From: JACKNG01 sp040220855 | GTDB taxonomy: Bacteria > Pseudomonadota > Gammaproteobacteria > Ga0077536 | Length of the DNA stretch: 64,000 nucleotides | Assembly (NCBI GenBank): GCA_040220855.1 | Contig: JAVJVZ010000023.1 | Coordinates: 31,752-95,751 of the forward strand | Direction of reading: 5' to 3' | In this document: piece after piece, positions 42,730 to 51,935 of the stretch | Layout of the letters: every line of letters starts with the position of its first letter | Numbering within the stretch: position 1 is the stretch's first letter | Program-made: the position numbers and the translations under genes | Notes under the pieces: generated by a model | Seen by the model: the letters and a program-made list of their open reading frames with translations, nothing else | Database searches by the model: none | What the model was told of the DNA's origin: nothing

Positions 42730-43377
42730 TCAGCCCTTCTGGGCCTGGAAGGCGGTCAGCGCGGCCTGCTGGTCGGCCATCACGCGAGCGCCGGCGGGGC
42801 GCGCGTTGGTCGCCTCGATGGCACCTGCCAGCCCCTGCACCTCGGCGACGATGTCCCAGCCATAGACCGCCTGGCAGACCGGTGCGGCATAGATGAACGT
42901 GTGCACGGCGACGATGTCGGCCTGGCTGAAATCACCACAGACGAATGGCGCGAACCTGCCGAGCTGGCGCAGCGCGCGCAGTCCGTTCTCGATCACCGGC
43001 TTGGCCTCGGTGACGGCCGTTTCGTTACGCTTCTCGCCGAAGAAGATCTCGGCGTAGTGGCGCCGCGCGGGCAGCTCCACGTAGAGTTCGAGAACCTTGG
43101 CCACTTCGCGTACCTTGGCCGCGGCGAAAGCATCGGCCGGTAGCAGCGGCGGGCTCGGCTGCACCGCCTCGAGGTAGTCGAGCATGACGCTGGTCTCGGA
43201 CAGGAAGCCCTGCGGCGTCTCCATGCACGGCACCTTGCCCATCGGGCTCTTGGCCTTGAAGTCGTCCTCCTGGCTCGGCATGGCCTGGACTTCCTCGAAT
43301 GCCAGGCCCTTCTCGAGCAGTGCGAACTTGACCATGTTGTAGTAATTGCTGACCGCAAAGCCGTGCAGCTTGATCAT
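42730..43377 (-). CDS. Glutathione S-transferase family protein
   Basis: GST-fold protein of 215 residues. The thioredoxin-like N-terminal domain reads MIKLHGFAVSNYYNMVKFALLEKGLAFEEVQAMP, with SPMGKVPCMETPQGFLSETSVMLDYLEA supplying the cis-Pro (KVP) and glutathione gamma-Glu-binding (ETS) motifs. The helical C-terminal domain contains FVCGDFSQADIVAVHTFIY near residue 160, where the conserved Asp caps a helix. GGAGG precedes the ATG by about ten bases. Located in the catabolic block, it may conjugate or isomerise a pathway intermediate, but many GSTs are general detoxifiers. Confidence 0.88.
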   Translation of the reverse strand: MIKLHGFAVSNYYNMVKFALLEKGLAFEEVQAMPSQEDDFKAKSPMGKVPCMETPQGFLSETSVMLDYLEAVQPSPPLLPADAFAAAKVREVAKVLELYVELPARRHYAEIFFGEKRNETAVTEAKPVIENGLRALRQLGRFAPFVCGDFSQADIVAVHTFIYAAPVCQAVYGWDIVAEVQGLAGAIEATNARPAGARVMADQQAALTAFQAQKG

Positions 43378-43544
43378 GACTCGTGACCTCCACTCGTTGA
43401 ACGGAAAGCGCGCGCGGCGCCAGGCACGCCGTCTCTTCTAGCAGCGCACTGCGCGTTGCGCAGTGCGCTTTGCCACCGAGGTGCGGCGCGCCACGCCATT
43501 CTCACCAATCGCGCGCGTCGCGAACAGCACCGCGCAAGCCCGGT

Positions 43545-44756
43545 TCAGGCGCTCGGCTCACCGAGATCCTGCGCACGCGAGATACCGAACTGCTCGAACA
43601 CCTCCGCGGAGTGCTCCCCCAGGGCCGGCCCGGCATGGCGCACGCGCCCGGGCGTCGCCGAGAAATGCACCGGCACACCGGCAAGTGCCGCACGCGTGCC
43701 GAGGCCCGGCAGCTCGACTTCGGGCAGCATGTCACGCGCCGCGGCGTGCGGATCGCCGACGATGTCGGTGATGTCGTTGACCGGTCCCGCCGGGACACGT
43801 CCGCCCAGCAGCTCGGTGAGTTCCTGCTTGGTGCGCGAAGCGCTCCACGCGGTGATGATGGCGCGCAGCTCGGTGGCGTTGTTCACGCGCAGCTCGTTGC
43901 TGGCAAAGCGCGCATCGGCGGCGAGCTCGTCGCGCCCCATCACCGCGACGAGTTCGCGCCAGTGCCAGTCGGTCGGGCAGCCGATCGCCATCCAGCCGTC
44001 CGCCGCGGCGTAGATCGAGAACGGCGCGACCAGCGGGTGGTCGTTGCCCTCGGGCTTCGACACCGCGCCACCGAAGCTGTAGCGATAGACGTTGCGCTCG
44101 CACAGCGCAATCATCGCGTCGACCATGCCGACGTCGACGAACTGCCCCTCGCCGGTGAGTTCCGCATGGCGAACCGCGGCAACGACGCCGAAGGCGCACA
44201 TCAGCCCGGGCACGAGATCGCCGACGCCCGGCCCGGCTTTCATCGGCTCGCCGGGCGGACCGGTCATGGCCATGAAGCCCGACATCGCCTGGGCGACGAT
44301 GTCGAAAGCCGGCCAGTCGGCATAAGGGCTGGCGCCGCTGCGTCGATCGCCGAAGCCGCGGATGGTAGCGTAGACCAGCTTCGGATTGATGCCCTTCAAC
44401 GTCTCGTAGCCGAGACCAAGGCGTTCCATCACGCCCTGGCGGTAGTTCTCCACCACGACGTCGGCTTCCGCCGCGAGCGCAAGGAAGGCGTCACGGTCGT
44501 CGGCGTTCTTGAGATCGAGCACCACGCTGCGCTTGTTGCGGTTGATGCTGTGGAAGTAACCGCCGTGCTGGCGCGCCGTGTCCTGCGGGAGATAGGGCCC
44601 CATGCCTCGCGACATGTCACCGGCAGGCGGCTCGATCTTGATCACGTCGGCACCGTGGTCGGCGAGAATCATGGTGCAGAAAGGGCCGGCCAGCATCTGC
44701 GTGAGATCGAGCACGACCACGCCCTCGAGGGCACCGTTGGTGTCGAGCGCGCTCAT
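43545..44756 (-). CDS. CaiB/BaiF-family CoA-transferase
   Basis: Class III CoA-transferase of 403 residues. LEGVVVLDLTQMLAGPFCTMILADHGADVIKIEPPAGD is the N-terminal signature, RNKRSVVLDLKNADDRDAFLALAAEADVVVENYRQGVMERLGLGYE follows, and the catalytic Asp is in GVGDLVPGLMCAFG near residue 180. The C-terminal PVNDITDIVGDPHAAARDM helps close the interlaced ring. The ATG overlaps the stop of the acyl-CoA dehydrogenase gene (ATGA), so the two are translationally coupled. This supports a role in activating an acid whose CoA ester is then oxidised. Confidence 0.92.
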   Translation of the reverse strand: MSALDTNGALEGVVVLDLTQMLAGPFCTMILADHGADVIKIEPPAGDMSRGMGPYLPQDTARQHGGYFHSINRNKRSVVLDLKNADDRDAFLALAAEADVVVENYRQGVMERLGLGYETLKGINPKLVYATIRGFGDRRSGASPYADWPAFDIVAQAMSGFMAMTGPPGEPMKAGPGVGDLVPGLMCAFGVVAAVRHAELTGEGQFVDVGMVDAMIALCERNVYRYSFGGAVSKPEGNDHPLVAPFSIYAAADGWMAIGCPTDWHWRELVAVMGRDELAADARFASNELRVNNATELRAIITAWSASRTKQELTELLGGRVPAGPVNDITDIVGDPHAAARDMLPEVELPGLGTRAALAGVPVHFSATPGRVRHAGPALGEHSAEVFEQFGISRAQDLGEPSA

Positions 44757-45928
44757 CGCCCGGCCTTGCCCAGCAGGTGGTCGGAGACGATCCGCAGCTG
44801 GATCTCGGAGGTGCCCTCGAAGATCTTGGTCAAGCGCGCATCGCGCCAGTGGCGCTCGACGGCATGCAGGCGCGTATAGCCGGCGCCGCCGAGGATCTGC
44901 AAGGCATCGGAGGTGACCCGCTCGGCCATTTCGGAAGCGAAGTACTTGACCATGGAAGCCTCCTTGTCGCAACGCACGCCGGTGTCGATGCGATCGCAGA
45001 CGTAATACAGGAGCTGCCGCGCGGCTTCGATGTCGGTCGCCATGCGCGCCAGCTTGAAGCGAAGGTCCTGAAACTCGGCGATGGGACGGCCGAACTGCAT
45101 GCGCTCCTGCGCGTAGGCCGTCGCATCCTCGAGCGCGCCCTGGGCGAGTCCGATGGCGCGCGCCGCGGTGTGCGCGCGCGCCTCGTCGAGCCCCTTGGCG
45201 AGCGCGTAGAAAGCACACCCCGGCTCACCGATCAGCGCACTGGCCGGCAGGCGCAGGCCGTCGAAGGCGAGCTCCCAGGTCTTCCAGCCGAAGTAGCCAA
45301 TCTTGGGGATTGGCGAGCCGTGGCAGGCGGGCGGTAACTCGCCGCGCGGCTTGTCGATGAGAAAGGCGCTGATGCCGAGATGGCGGCGCTTCGCATCCGG
45401 CGGCTCGGCAGTACGCGCAAACAGCACGATGTAGTCGGCGCCGTCGGCAAAGGTGCACCAGTACTTGGAGCCGGTAATCACCCAGTCGTCGCCATCCGCC
45501 ACCGCGCGGCAGGATATTGAAGCGAGATCCGAACCGGTGTCCGGCTCGGAGAGCGACATCGCGCCGAGGTAATCGCCGCTGACCACGCGCGGCAGCATCA
45601 CCGCCTTCTGCGCATCGCTCAGCAGGTCCATCGTGAGAGTGCCGTTACCGCGCGCGATGATCGAGGCCACGCTCATCCAGCCGCGCGCGAGCTGTTCGGC
45701 GACGAGGCAATACTCGAAGCAGCCAAGACCACTGCCGCCGTACTCTTCGGGAATACGGATACCGAAGTAGCCCATGTCGGCGAGCTTGGCGCGCAGATCG
45801 AGCGGAATCTCGCCCTCGACCGGGTCGAGCGCGTTGGCGACCGGCAGCACTTCGTTGAGGGTGAACTCGCGCGCGGTGTCGCGAATCATCAGGCGTTCTG
45901 CGCTGAGCAGCCCGTCGGCGGCGTTCAT
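44753..45928 (-). CDS. Acyl-CoA dehydrogenase
   Basis: FAD flavoprotein that introduces a 2,3 double bond into an acyl-CoA. GYFGIRIPEEYGGSGLG near residue 60 and AMSLSEPDTGSDLASISCRAVADGDDWVITGSKYWCTFADGADY near residues 124-165 are the FAD and substrate-binding signatures. RMQFGRPIAEFQDLRFKLA, LQILGGAGYTRLHAVERHWRDARLTKIFEGTSEIQ follow; the FEGTSEIQ Glu is the likely catalytic base. The start at 45928 has AAGGAG seven bases upstream. Coupled to the downstream CoA-transferase. The pattern resembles glutaryl- and short-chain-type dehydrogenases, but chain specificity is unknown. Confidence 0.92.
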   Translation of the reverse strand: MNAADGLLSAERLMIRDTAREFTLNEVLPVANALDPVEGEIPLDLRAKLADMGYFGIRIPEEYGGSGLGCFEYCLVAEQLARGWMSVASIIARGNGTLTMDLLSDAQKAVMLPRVVSGDYLGAMSLSEPDTGSDLASISCRAVADGDDWVITGSKYWCTFADGADYIVLFARTAEPPDAKRRHLGISAFLIDKPRGELPPACHGSPIPKIGYFGWKTWELAFDGLRLPASALIGEPGCAFYALAKGLDEARAHTAARAIGLAQGALEDATAYAQERMQFGRPIAEFQDLRFKLARMATDIEAARQLLYYVCDRIDTGVRCDKEASMVKYFASEMAERVTSDALQILGGAGYTRLHAVERHWRDARLTKIFEGTSEIQLRIVSDHLLGKAGR

Positions 45929-45974
45929 CGCTGGCTCCTTCGCGGGAAGCGGCGGCGCCACGGCCGCCGTGGGG

Positions 45975-47195
45975 TCACACCTCGCCGCTCAGCAACACGC
46001 CGGCCGCGGTCAACGCGGCGATGTCGTCGGCGCTGCGCCCGAGCAGGTCGCCGAGAACCGCGGCATTGTGCTGGCCGAGCGTCGGCGCCTCGTACGGCGC
46101 GTCGGCGGGGTAGTCCGAGGTCTTGATCGGCATGCCCGGGACCTTGAATTCGCCGACGATCGGGTCGGTGATCGAACGCACCGTGCCACGCTGCACCAGA
46201 TGCGGGTGGGTCACGGTCTCGGCGACCGTGAGCACCGGCGCGCACGGTACGCCGTGCGCCTCGAGCGTCGCGATCGCCGCGTCGATGTCGGCGAAGCCGC
46301 CAAGCCACGCTTCGATCAGCGCGATGACCTCGTCGAGCCGCGCGAGGCGCTCTGCATCGGTGCTCCAGCCGGGTGCGTCGACGAGGTCGTCGCGGCCCAT
46401 CGCCGCGCAGAGATCCTTCCAGTGGTGCAGGAAGGCCATCAGCATGACGTCGCCGCCGTTGCCGCGGTAGACGCCGGCCGGGCACACGTAGCCCATGTGG
46501 CGGCCGTTGCGCATTGGCACCAGCGCGCCGTCGGAGCCGCTGTACTGGTGCACGTTGACCTCGTGGTAATGGTAGTAGCAGTCGAGCAACGCGATATCGA
46601 GGTGCTGGCCGCGCCCGGTGCGGTCGCGGTGCAGCAGCGCGGCGGCGATGGCGAAGGCGCCGTGCACGCCGGTGGAGACGTCACCGATGCCGAGCAACGG
46701 GATGTAGGGCGGCTCGTCGCGCTCGCCGATCATCGAGGTGACGCCGGCGTAGGCCTGGGCGATGAAGTCGTAACCGGGCTTGGCCGCCAGCGGGCCCTTC
46801 TGCCCGAGCGCCGAGATCGAGCACAGGATCACATCTCCGCGCAGCGCCTTGAGGGACTCGTAGTCGAGTCCCATCGACTTCATGACGCCCGGGCGGAAGT
46901 TCTCCACCACCACGTCGCAGTGCGGTACGAGCTCGCGCACCAGCGCCATGCCCTCGGGCTTGCGCAGGTCGATGCACACGCTCTTCTTGTTGAGGTTCTG
47001 CTGCACGTAGTACAGGCTGCGCTCACCGCGGATCTTGGAGACGGCCCGGGTGAGGTCGCCCGCCGGCGCGGCCTCGACCTTGATCACGTCGGCGCCCATC
47101 TCGGCGAACATGCGCGTACACGAGGGGCCGGCGAGCGCGCGGGTGAAGTCGAGGACGCGGATGCCGGTGAGGAGATGTTCGTTGGGGATACTCAT
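45975..47195 (-). CDS. CaiB/BaiF-family CoA-transferase
   Basis: A further class III CoA-transferase in the block, 406 residues. LTGIRVLDFTRALAGPSCTRMFAEMGADVIKVEAAPAGD is the N-terminal signature, NKKSVCIDLRKPEGMALVRELVPHCDVVVENFRPGVMKSMGLDYE follows, and the catalytic Asp is in GIGDVSTGVHGAFAIAAALLHRDRTGRGQHLDIALLD near residue 175. It is only moderately similar to the neighbour at 43545, so the pair is not a recent duplication. It is 46 bp upstream of the dehydrogenase start and runs the same way, so one transcript for 39.7-47.2 kb is likely. Confidence 0.92.
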   Translation of the reverse strand: MSIPNEHLLTGIRVLDFTRALAGPSCTRMFAEMGADVIKVEAAPAGDLTRAVSKIRGERSLYYVQQNLNKKSVCIDLRKPEGMALVRELVPHCDVVVENFRPGVMKSMGLDYESLKALRGDVILCSISALGQKGPLAAKPGYDFIAQAYAGVTSMIGERDEPPYIPLLGIGDVSTGVHGAFAIAAALLHRDRTGRGQHLDIALLDCYYHYHEVNVHQYSGSDGALVPMRNGRHMGYVCPAGVYRGNGGDVMLMAFLHHWKDLCAAMGRDDLVDAPGWSTDAERLARLDEVIALIEAWLGGFADIDAAIATLEAHGVPCAPVLTVAETVTHPHLVQRGTVRSITDPIVGEFKVPGMPIKTSDYPADAPYEAPTLGQHNAAVLGDLLGRSADDIAALTAAGVLLSGEV

Positions 47196-47265
47196 GGTGC
47201 GCCCGAGTATATGCCAAGCGGGCGTGCGCGGATAAATCCCCGCTCCGCCTCGCGGCGGGATGCCG

Positions 47266-48081
47266 TTACAGGAACGGCCGTATCGCAGCGACCACGGCGC
47301 CCGGCGCACTCAGGTGTGGCAGGTGGCCGCTGGCGTCGATGGTGACGAGGCGGCTGTCGGGGATGTGCGCAGCGAGGTACTCCGCCACCGCCTGCGGCAC
47401 CGCCACATCGTCGCGGCTCTGGACGATCAGCACCGGCTGGGTCAGCCGCGCGACCTCCGCGCGGTGGTCGGACTGGAAGATCGCGCACAGCGTCGTATAG
47501 GCATGATCCTGCGGCACGGCCTTGAGCGCGGCGGCGAAATGCTCGGCAAGCGCCGGTTGCGAGGGGTTGCCCATGGCGAGCGGCGCAAAGGCATCGGCCC
47601 AACCTTCGTAATCGGCGTCGATGGCGGTGTACAGCCCGTTGAGGTCGTCTTCGCTGAAGCCGCCCCGGTAGGCACCGTCGTCGAGGTAGCGCGGCGAAGC
47701 GCCAATCAGCACGAGACGCGCGAAACGTTGTGGCTCGGCGAGCGCGGCGAGCACGCCGATCATCGCACCCACCGAGTGACCGACGAGGATGGCATCGTGC
47801 ACGTCGAGCGCCGCGCAGACCTCGAGCAGGTCGCTCGCGTAGCCATGCAGGTTGAGATAGCGACTCTGCTGGAAGGCGGCCGGGTCGGCGCCGCCGGCAC
47901 CGGCGTTGTCGAGCAGAACGATGCGGTAATCGTCGGCGAAGGTGGGCACGATCGCCTCCCAGGCACGCTGGTCGGTACCGAACCCATGGACGAAGACGAG
48001 CGTCGCCGGCGCCTCCGCGCGCCCAATCACGTGTACGTTGTGGCGGCGCAGCGCGTCGCCGCGTTCGCTTTCCCCTTCCAT
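47266..48081 (-). CDS. Alpha/beta hydrolase, RsbQ-like
   Basis: Alpha/beta hydrolase resembling RsbQ and karrikin-receptor-type proteins. LRRHNVHVIGRAEAPATLVFVHGFGTDQRAWEAIVPTF is strongly of that subgroup. The Ser nucleophile is in AILVGHSVGAMIGVLAAL near residue 100, the Asp in VLIVQSRDDVAVPQAVAEYL and the His in IDASGHLPHLSAPG. It is 271 residues from the ATG at 48081, which has GGAGG six bases upstream. In Bacillus RsbQ works with a PAS phosphatase RsbP; no such partner is adjacent, though the PAS-GAF-GGDEF-EAL gene lies 16 kb away. Confidence 0.87.
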   Translation of the reverse strand: MEGESERGDALRRHNVHVIGRAEAPATLVFVHGFGTDQRAWEAIVPTFADDYRIVLLDNAGAGGADPAAFQQSRYLNLHGYASDLLEVCAALDVHDAILVGHSVGAMIGVLAALAEPQRFARLVLIGASPRYLDDGAYRGGFSEDDLNGLYTAIDADYEGWADAFAPLAMGNPSQPALAEHFAAALKAVPQDHAYTTLCAIFQSDHRAEVARLTQPVLIVQSRDDVAVPQAVAEYLAAHIPDSRLVTIDASGHLPHLSAPGAVVAAIRPFL

Positions 48082-48351
48082 GCACAATCCTCCGCGCAGA
48101 CCGACGCCTTCCTGCGTCGTCTGCGCATCACCCCGCATGGCCCGGTGTGCCAGCGGAACATCATCGAACTCCCCGCACCATGCTGGCACGATGGCGCGAC
48201 GAAATGTAGTGCGACGAGCGCGGACAACAGTTGATCCGGCTCATACGCGCGGCGGCCACCGCCTATGGCTTGCTTGCGCCATAATGCGACCCGATCTCCC
48301 CGGGAGCCCATGCATGTACGAGGACATTCGCGCGCGGCGGAGCGCCGGCCG

Positions 48352-49866
48352 GTGAGCGGCTTCACCGACTACGACGCCTACGACGGTCGCGGTCTCGCCG
48401 CGCTCGTCGCCGCCGGTGAGGTCGCTGCGAGCACGCTGGTCGAGGAAGCCATTGCGCGCAGCGAACGCGTCAACCCGCGCATCAACGCCGTCGTCGAGCC
48501 GATGTACGCGCAGGCCCGCGAGCGCGTCGCCCACGGCGCGCCGCCCGGCCCGTTCGGCGGCGTGCCCTTCCTGATGAAGGATCTCGGCTCAGCGGTCGCC
48601 GGGGTGCCGCTGCGCAACGGCTCGCGCTTCTTCCGCGATTACGTGCCCGACTACGATCACAACATGGTCACGCGCCTGCATGCCGCCGGGCTCGTCACCA
48701 TCGGCAAGTCGAGTACGCCGGAACTCGGGCTGCTCGGCAGCACCGAGCCCGCGCTGCACGGTCCGACGCGCAACCCGTGGAACCTCGCGCGCACCGCGGG
48801 CGGCTCGAGCGGCGGCTCGGCGGCGGCGGTCGCCGCCGGCATCGTACCGCTCGCCAGTGCCGGCGACGGCGGCGGCTCGATCCGCATACCGGCCGCGTGC
48901 AACGGCCTGGTCGGCCTGAAGCCGTCGCGCGGGCGCAATCCTTCCGGCCCGGTGCTCGGCGAGAGCTGGTACGGACAGGTGCAGCTCGGTGTCATCTCGC
49001 GCAGCGTACGCGACAGCGCGGCCGCGCTCGACGCCACCGCCGGCGGCGACCCGGGCATGCTCTACGGGGCACCACCGCCGCCCCTGCGTTTCGAGGACGA
49101 GGTCGGCCGCGAACCGGGCCGCCTGCGTATCGCGATCTGCCGGGAGGCGCTGTGCTGCGAAGCGCCACTCGCACCGGACTGTCTCGCCGCACTCGATGAC
49201 TGCGCGACGCTGCTCGCCGGTCTCGGCCACGCGGTCGAGGAAGCCATGCCGCCGATCGATCGCATGCGCCTCGGCACCGGCTACATGATGCGCGTCCTCG
49301 CCTGCACCGCGGCCGAGATTGCCGACGCCGAGCGCCTGCTCGGCCGCCGCGCGCGGCAGGACGAGTTCGAGCCGGTCACGTGGGCGTTCGCACGCCTTGC
49401 GCGCGCCTTCGACGCGGTCGATCTCACCGCGGCCAATCGCGACATCGAGCGCGAAGTGCGCAAGCTGGGGCGCTTCATGCAGGACTACGACATCCTCGTC
49501 ACTCCGACGCTGGCGTGCCCGCCGGCGCCCCTCGGCGCGTTCCGCCCGCGCGGTGCCGACCGCCTGCTGGTCGCCCTGGCCAGCCGCGTCAGCCTCGGGC
49601 GCCTGCCCAAGTGGGGCGGCATCCTCGAACAGCTGGTGCGCAACAACTTCACCTTCGTCGTCTCCACCATGCTCGCCAACATGAGCGGTGAACCCTCGGT
49701 CTCCCTGCCGCTCTACTGGAACGACGACAATCTACCGATCGGTATGATGTTCACCGCGCCCATCTATGAAGAGGGGCGCCTGCTGCGCCTGGCCGGCCAG
49801 CTCGAACAGGCCCGTCCGTGGCACTCGCGCCGGCCGCCCTGTCACGCCGGCGCCCCGCACGCTTGA
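48352..49866 (+). CDS. Amidase signature-family amidase
   Basis: Ser-cisSer-Lys amidohydrolase of about 504 residues. The catalytic Lys is in GVPFLMKDLGSAVAG near residue 82, the cis-Ser in TAGGSSGGSAAAVAAG and the nucleophile Ser in ASAGDGGGSIRIPAACNGLVGLKPSRGR near residues 165-185. The GTG at 48352 is chosen because family members start with a short xFxxYDxYDGLGLAxLV sequence, and GGAG lies nine bases upstream; an ATG at 48310 would add fourteen residues. It is divergent from the catabolic block and followed 13 bp later by an MBL protein, so both probably share an operon. Confidence 0.9.
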   Translation: MSGFTDYDAYDGRGLAALVAAGEVAASTLVEEAIARSERVNPRINAVVEPMYAQARERVAHGAPPGPFGGVPFLMKDLGSAVAGVPLRNGSRFFRDYVPDYDHNMVTRLHAAGLVTIGKSSTPELGLLGSTEPALHGPTRNPWNLARTAGGSSGGSAAAVAAGIVPLASAGDGGGSIRIPAACNGLVGLKPSRGRNPSGPVLGESWYGQVQLGVISRSVRDSAAALDATAGGDPGMLYGAPPPPLRFEDEVGREPGRLRIAICREALCCEAPLAPDCLAALDDCATLLAGLGHAVEEAMPPIDRMRLGTGYMMRVLACTAAEIADAERLLGRRARQDEFEPVTWAFARLARAFDAVDLTAANRDIEREVRKLGRFMQDYDILVTPTLACPPAPLGAFRPRGADRLLVALASRVSLGRLPKWGGILEQLVRNNFTFVVSTMLANMSGEPSVSLPLYWNDDNLPIGMMFTAPIYEEGRLLRLAGQLEQARPWHSRRPPCHAGAPHA

Positions 49867-49879
49867 GGAGGTCCCGCCC

Positions 49880-50713
49880 ATGCCCGAACTGATCCACGGC
49901 GAGGCCGTTCGCGTCGCCCCACGCATCCGCCGCGTCACCGCCCCGAATCCCGGCCGCATGACGGGCGCCGGCACCAACACCTACCTGGTCGGCGAGGAGT
50001 CGCTGGCACTGGTCGACCCCGGGCCGGCAATCCCGCAACACATCGATGCGCTCGAGCGCATCTGCGCCGGTCGCCTGCGCTGGATCCTCGTCACCCACAC
50101 CCACCGCGACCATTCGCCGGCGGCGCAACCACTCGCCGAGCGCACCGGCGCCGAGCTGATCGGCAACATCATCCCCAACGACGGTTACCAGGACGAGACT
50201 TTCACCAGTGCGCGCCCGCTCGCCCAGGACGAATGTCTCGCCACCGACGAGTTCACCATCCGCGCACTGCTCACGCCCGGGCACGTGGCCAACCACGTGT
50301 GCTTCCTTGTCGAAGAGGACCGCGTGCTGATGACCGGCGACCACATGATGGGCGGCTCGACGGTGGTCATCGTGCCGCCGGCCGGCGACATGAAGGACTA
50401 CATCGCGTCACTCGAACGCATGCTCGACTACGACATCGCGCACGTGGCACCGGGCCACGGCGATCTCATCGGTGAACCTCACGCGGAGATCCGCCGCCTG
50501 ATCGCACACCGTCTCGGGCGCGAACAGAAGGTGGCCGACAACCTGCGACGCACCGGCCCGACGACCATCGCGCGGCTCACGCCGGATGTCTACGATGACG
50601 TCGACCCGGCCTTGCACGAATGGGCCGCGCTGTCGCTGCATGCCCACCTGCTCAAGCTCGCGGCTGACGGCCGTGCGCGCGTCGAGGGCGACACCTGGCG
50701 CATGCTCGACTGA
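49880..50713 (+). CDS. MBL-fold hydrolase (LACTB2-like)
   Basis: Metallo-beta-lactamase-fold enzyme. The metal-binding HxHxDH motif is ILVTHTHRDHSPAAQPL near residue 71, with further ligands in LLTPGHVANHVCFLV near residue 133, LMTGDHMMGG near residue 151 and VAPGHGDLIGEP near residue 193. The C-terminal winged-helix segment (HEWAALSLHAHLLKLAADGRARVEG) is typical of LACTB2-like proteins, which act on RNA or thioesters. The length is 277 residues. GGAGG sits eight bases before the ATG. Its position directly after the amidase suggests a shared metabolic role. Confidence 0.87.
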   Translation: MPELIHGEAVRVAPRIRRVTAPNPGRMTGAGTNTYLVGEESLALVDPGPAIPQHIDALERICAGRLRWILVTHTHRDHSPAAQPLAERTGAELIGNIIPNDGYQDETFTSARPLAQDECLATDEFTIRALLTPGHVANHVCFLVEEDRVLMTGDHMMGGSTVVIVPPAGDMKDYIASLERMLDYDIAHVAPGHGDLIGEPHAEIRRLIAHRLGREQKVADNLRRTGPTTIARLTPDVYDDVDPALHEWAALSLHAHLLKLAADGRARVEGDTWRMLD

Positions 50714-50748
50714 GGTTCCACGCAAGCGTCGAGCGCCTGCCGGCGGCT

Positions 50749-51837
50749 TCAGAACGCCAGCGACAACGTCAGCGAGCCGAAGTTGTGGTGGCGTTCCTGG
50801 CCGTCGAACTCGCGACTGCGGAAGACCTGTGCGTAGGACAGCTTGAACTCGCGCCACACCACGCTCGCGCCGACGATGAAATCGCCGACGACGTTCTTCT
50901 TGTCGACGTCATGGCTGTCGCTGAACGTATTGCCATCGAGGAAGATATCGCGTGCGACGAAGCGCCCCCCGAGCGCGGCGAAGGTGTACACGCCGAGACC
51001 GCGCTGGCGCGTACCGCTGGCGATGGCCGGCGCGTTGGCGTCGCCGCCCGGGCGGATCAGCGAGGTGCCGAAATCGTGCGGCAGGCGCCAACCGAAGCGA
51101 ACTTCGCCACCGGCGGCGACGTAGTCGTAGACATTGCCGAGCGCCACGCCGGCGTGGCCGATGACGTCGTAACCGAGGTCGTCGAAGAGATTGGCACGCC
51201 ACAGGCGCCACTTGCGTTCGTAGTACACGACGAGGCCCGGCTCGTTGTCGAGCTGGTTGTCCCAACCACGCGGCAGCGGCAGGTCACGGATGTCATGGAC
51301 GAATTTCTGCGCGTCCTCGGCCAGCGAGGCCGGCCCGATCATGCCGAGTTGGATTTCGAGCGTGTCGGCAACGTGGTCGTTCTTGCTGACGAAGGCCAGC
51401 GCACCATACAGCCAGCCGGCGTAGGGACGATCGTCGGTCACCAGCGCGGTGGCCTGGGTGTCGTTCGGCGTGAACATCAACTGGCCGATGGCAAAGCCGA
51501 GGTTGAACTGGCGTGCTTCGTCGCCGACCAGGCTGCGTTCGAAGGCATTGAGCCGTGACACCAGCCCGAGCAGCCAGGCCGGCACGGCGCCACCACTCTC
51601 CAGTGCCTTGAGATCCGGCGACAGCCAGGACAGGCGGATGCCGTTGGTGTACTGCGCATCGCTGTCGCCGAACAGGTCGTTCTCGAACATCAGGGTGAAC
51701 GTCTGAGGGCCGCCGTCGGCGGCGTCGCCTGCGGCGTGCAACGTGGGTGCGGCCCAGGCGAGCAACGTGAGCAGTATCGCGCCCAGCACACGTTGCGGCA
51801 TTTTCGGGCAAGGGAGCATTGTGCGAGTATCGTCCAT
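50749..51837 (-). CDS. lpxR: LpxR-type lipid A deacylase-like outer-membrane protein
   Basis: Outer-membrane beta-barrel of the LpxR (DUF2219) family, which removes the 3'-acyloxyacyl chain from lipid A in Salmonella. After a signal peptide (about 20 hydrophobic residues ending TLHA) come FTLMFENDLFGDSDAQYTNGIRLSWLSPD with the family's Asn/Asp active residues, then TDDRPYAGWLYGALAFVSK and GWDNQLDNEPGLVVYYERKW. The C-terminus ends in LTLSLAF, an aromatic barrel terminus. Three in-frame ATGs (51837, 51819, 51801) lack clear ribosome sites; the last gives the cleanest signal peptide. Divergent from the MBL gene at 51936. Confidence 0.85.
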   Translation of the reverse strand: MDDTRTMLPCPKMPQRVLGAILLTLLAWAAPTLHAAGDAADGGPQTFTLMFENDLFGDSDAQYTNGIRLSWLSPDLKALESGGAVPAWLLGLVSRLNAFERSLVGDEARQFNLGFAIGQLMFTPNDTQATALVTDDRPYAGWLYGALAFVSKNDHVADTLEIQLGMIGPASLAEDAQKFVHDIRDLPLPRGWDNQLDNEPGLVVYYERKWRLWRANLFDDLGYDVIGHAGVALGNVYDYVAAGGEVRFGWRLPHDFGTSLIRPGGDANAPAIASGTRQRGLGVYTFAALGGRFVARDIFLDGNTFSDSHDVDKKNVVGDFIVGASVVWREFKLSYAQVFRSREFDGQERHHNFGSLTLSLAF

Positions 51838-51935
51838 GCGAGGCGGCGCACTATAGCATCGCCCGCATGCCGCGCCTGCGATCGGGTCGCGATCGCGTGG
51901 CGCATTCCGGCCATCGGTGAGGAGAGTGTGACGGC

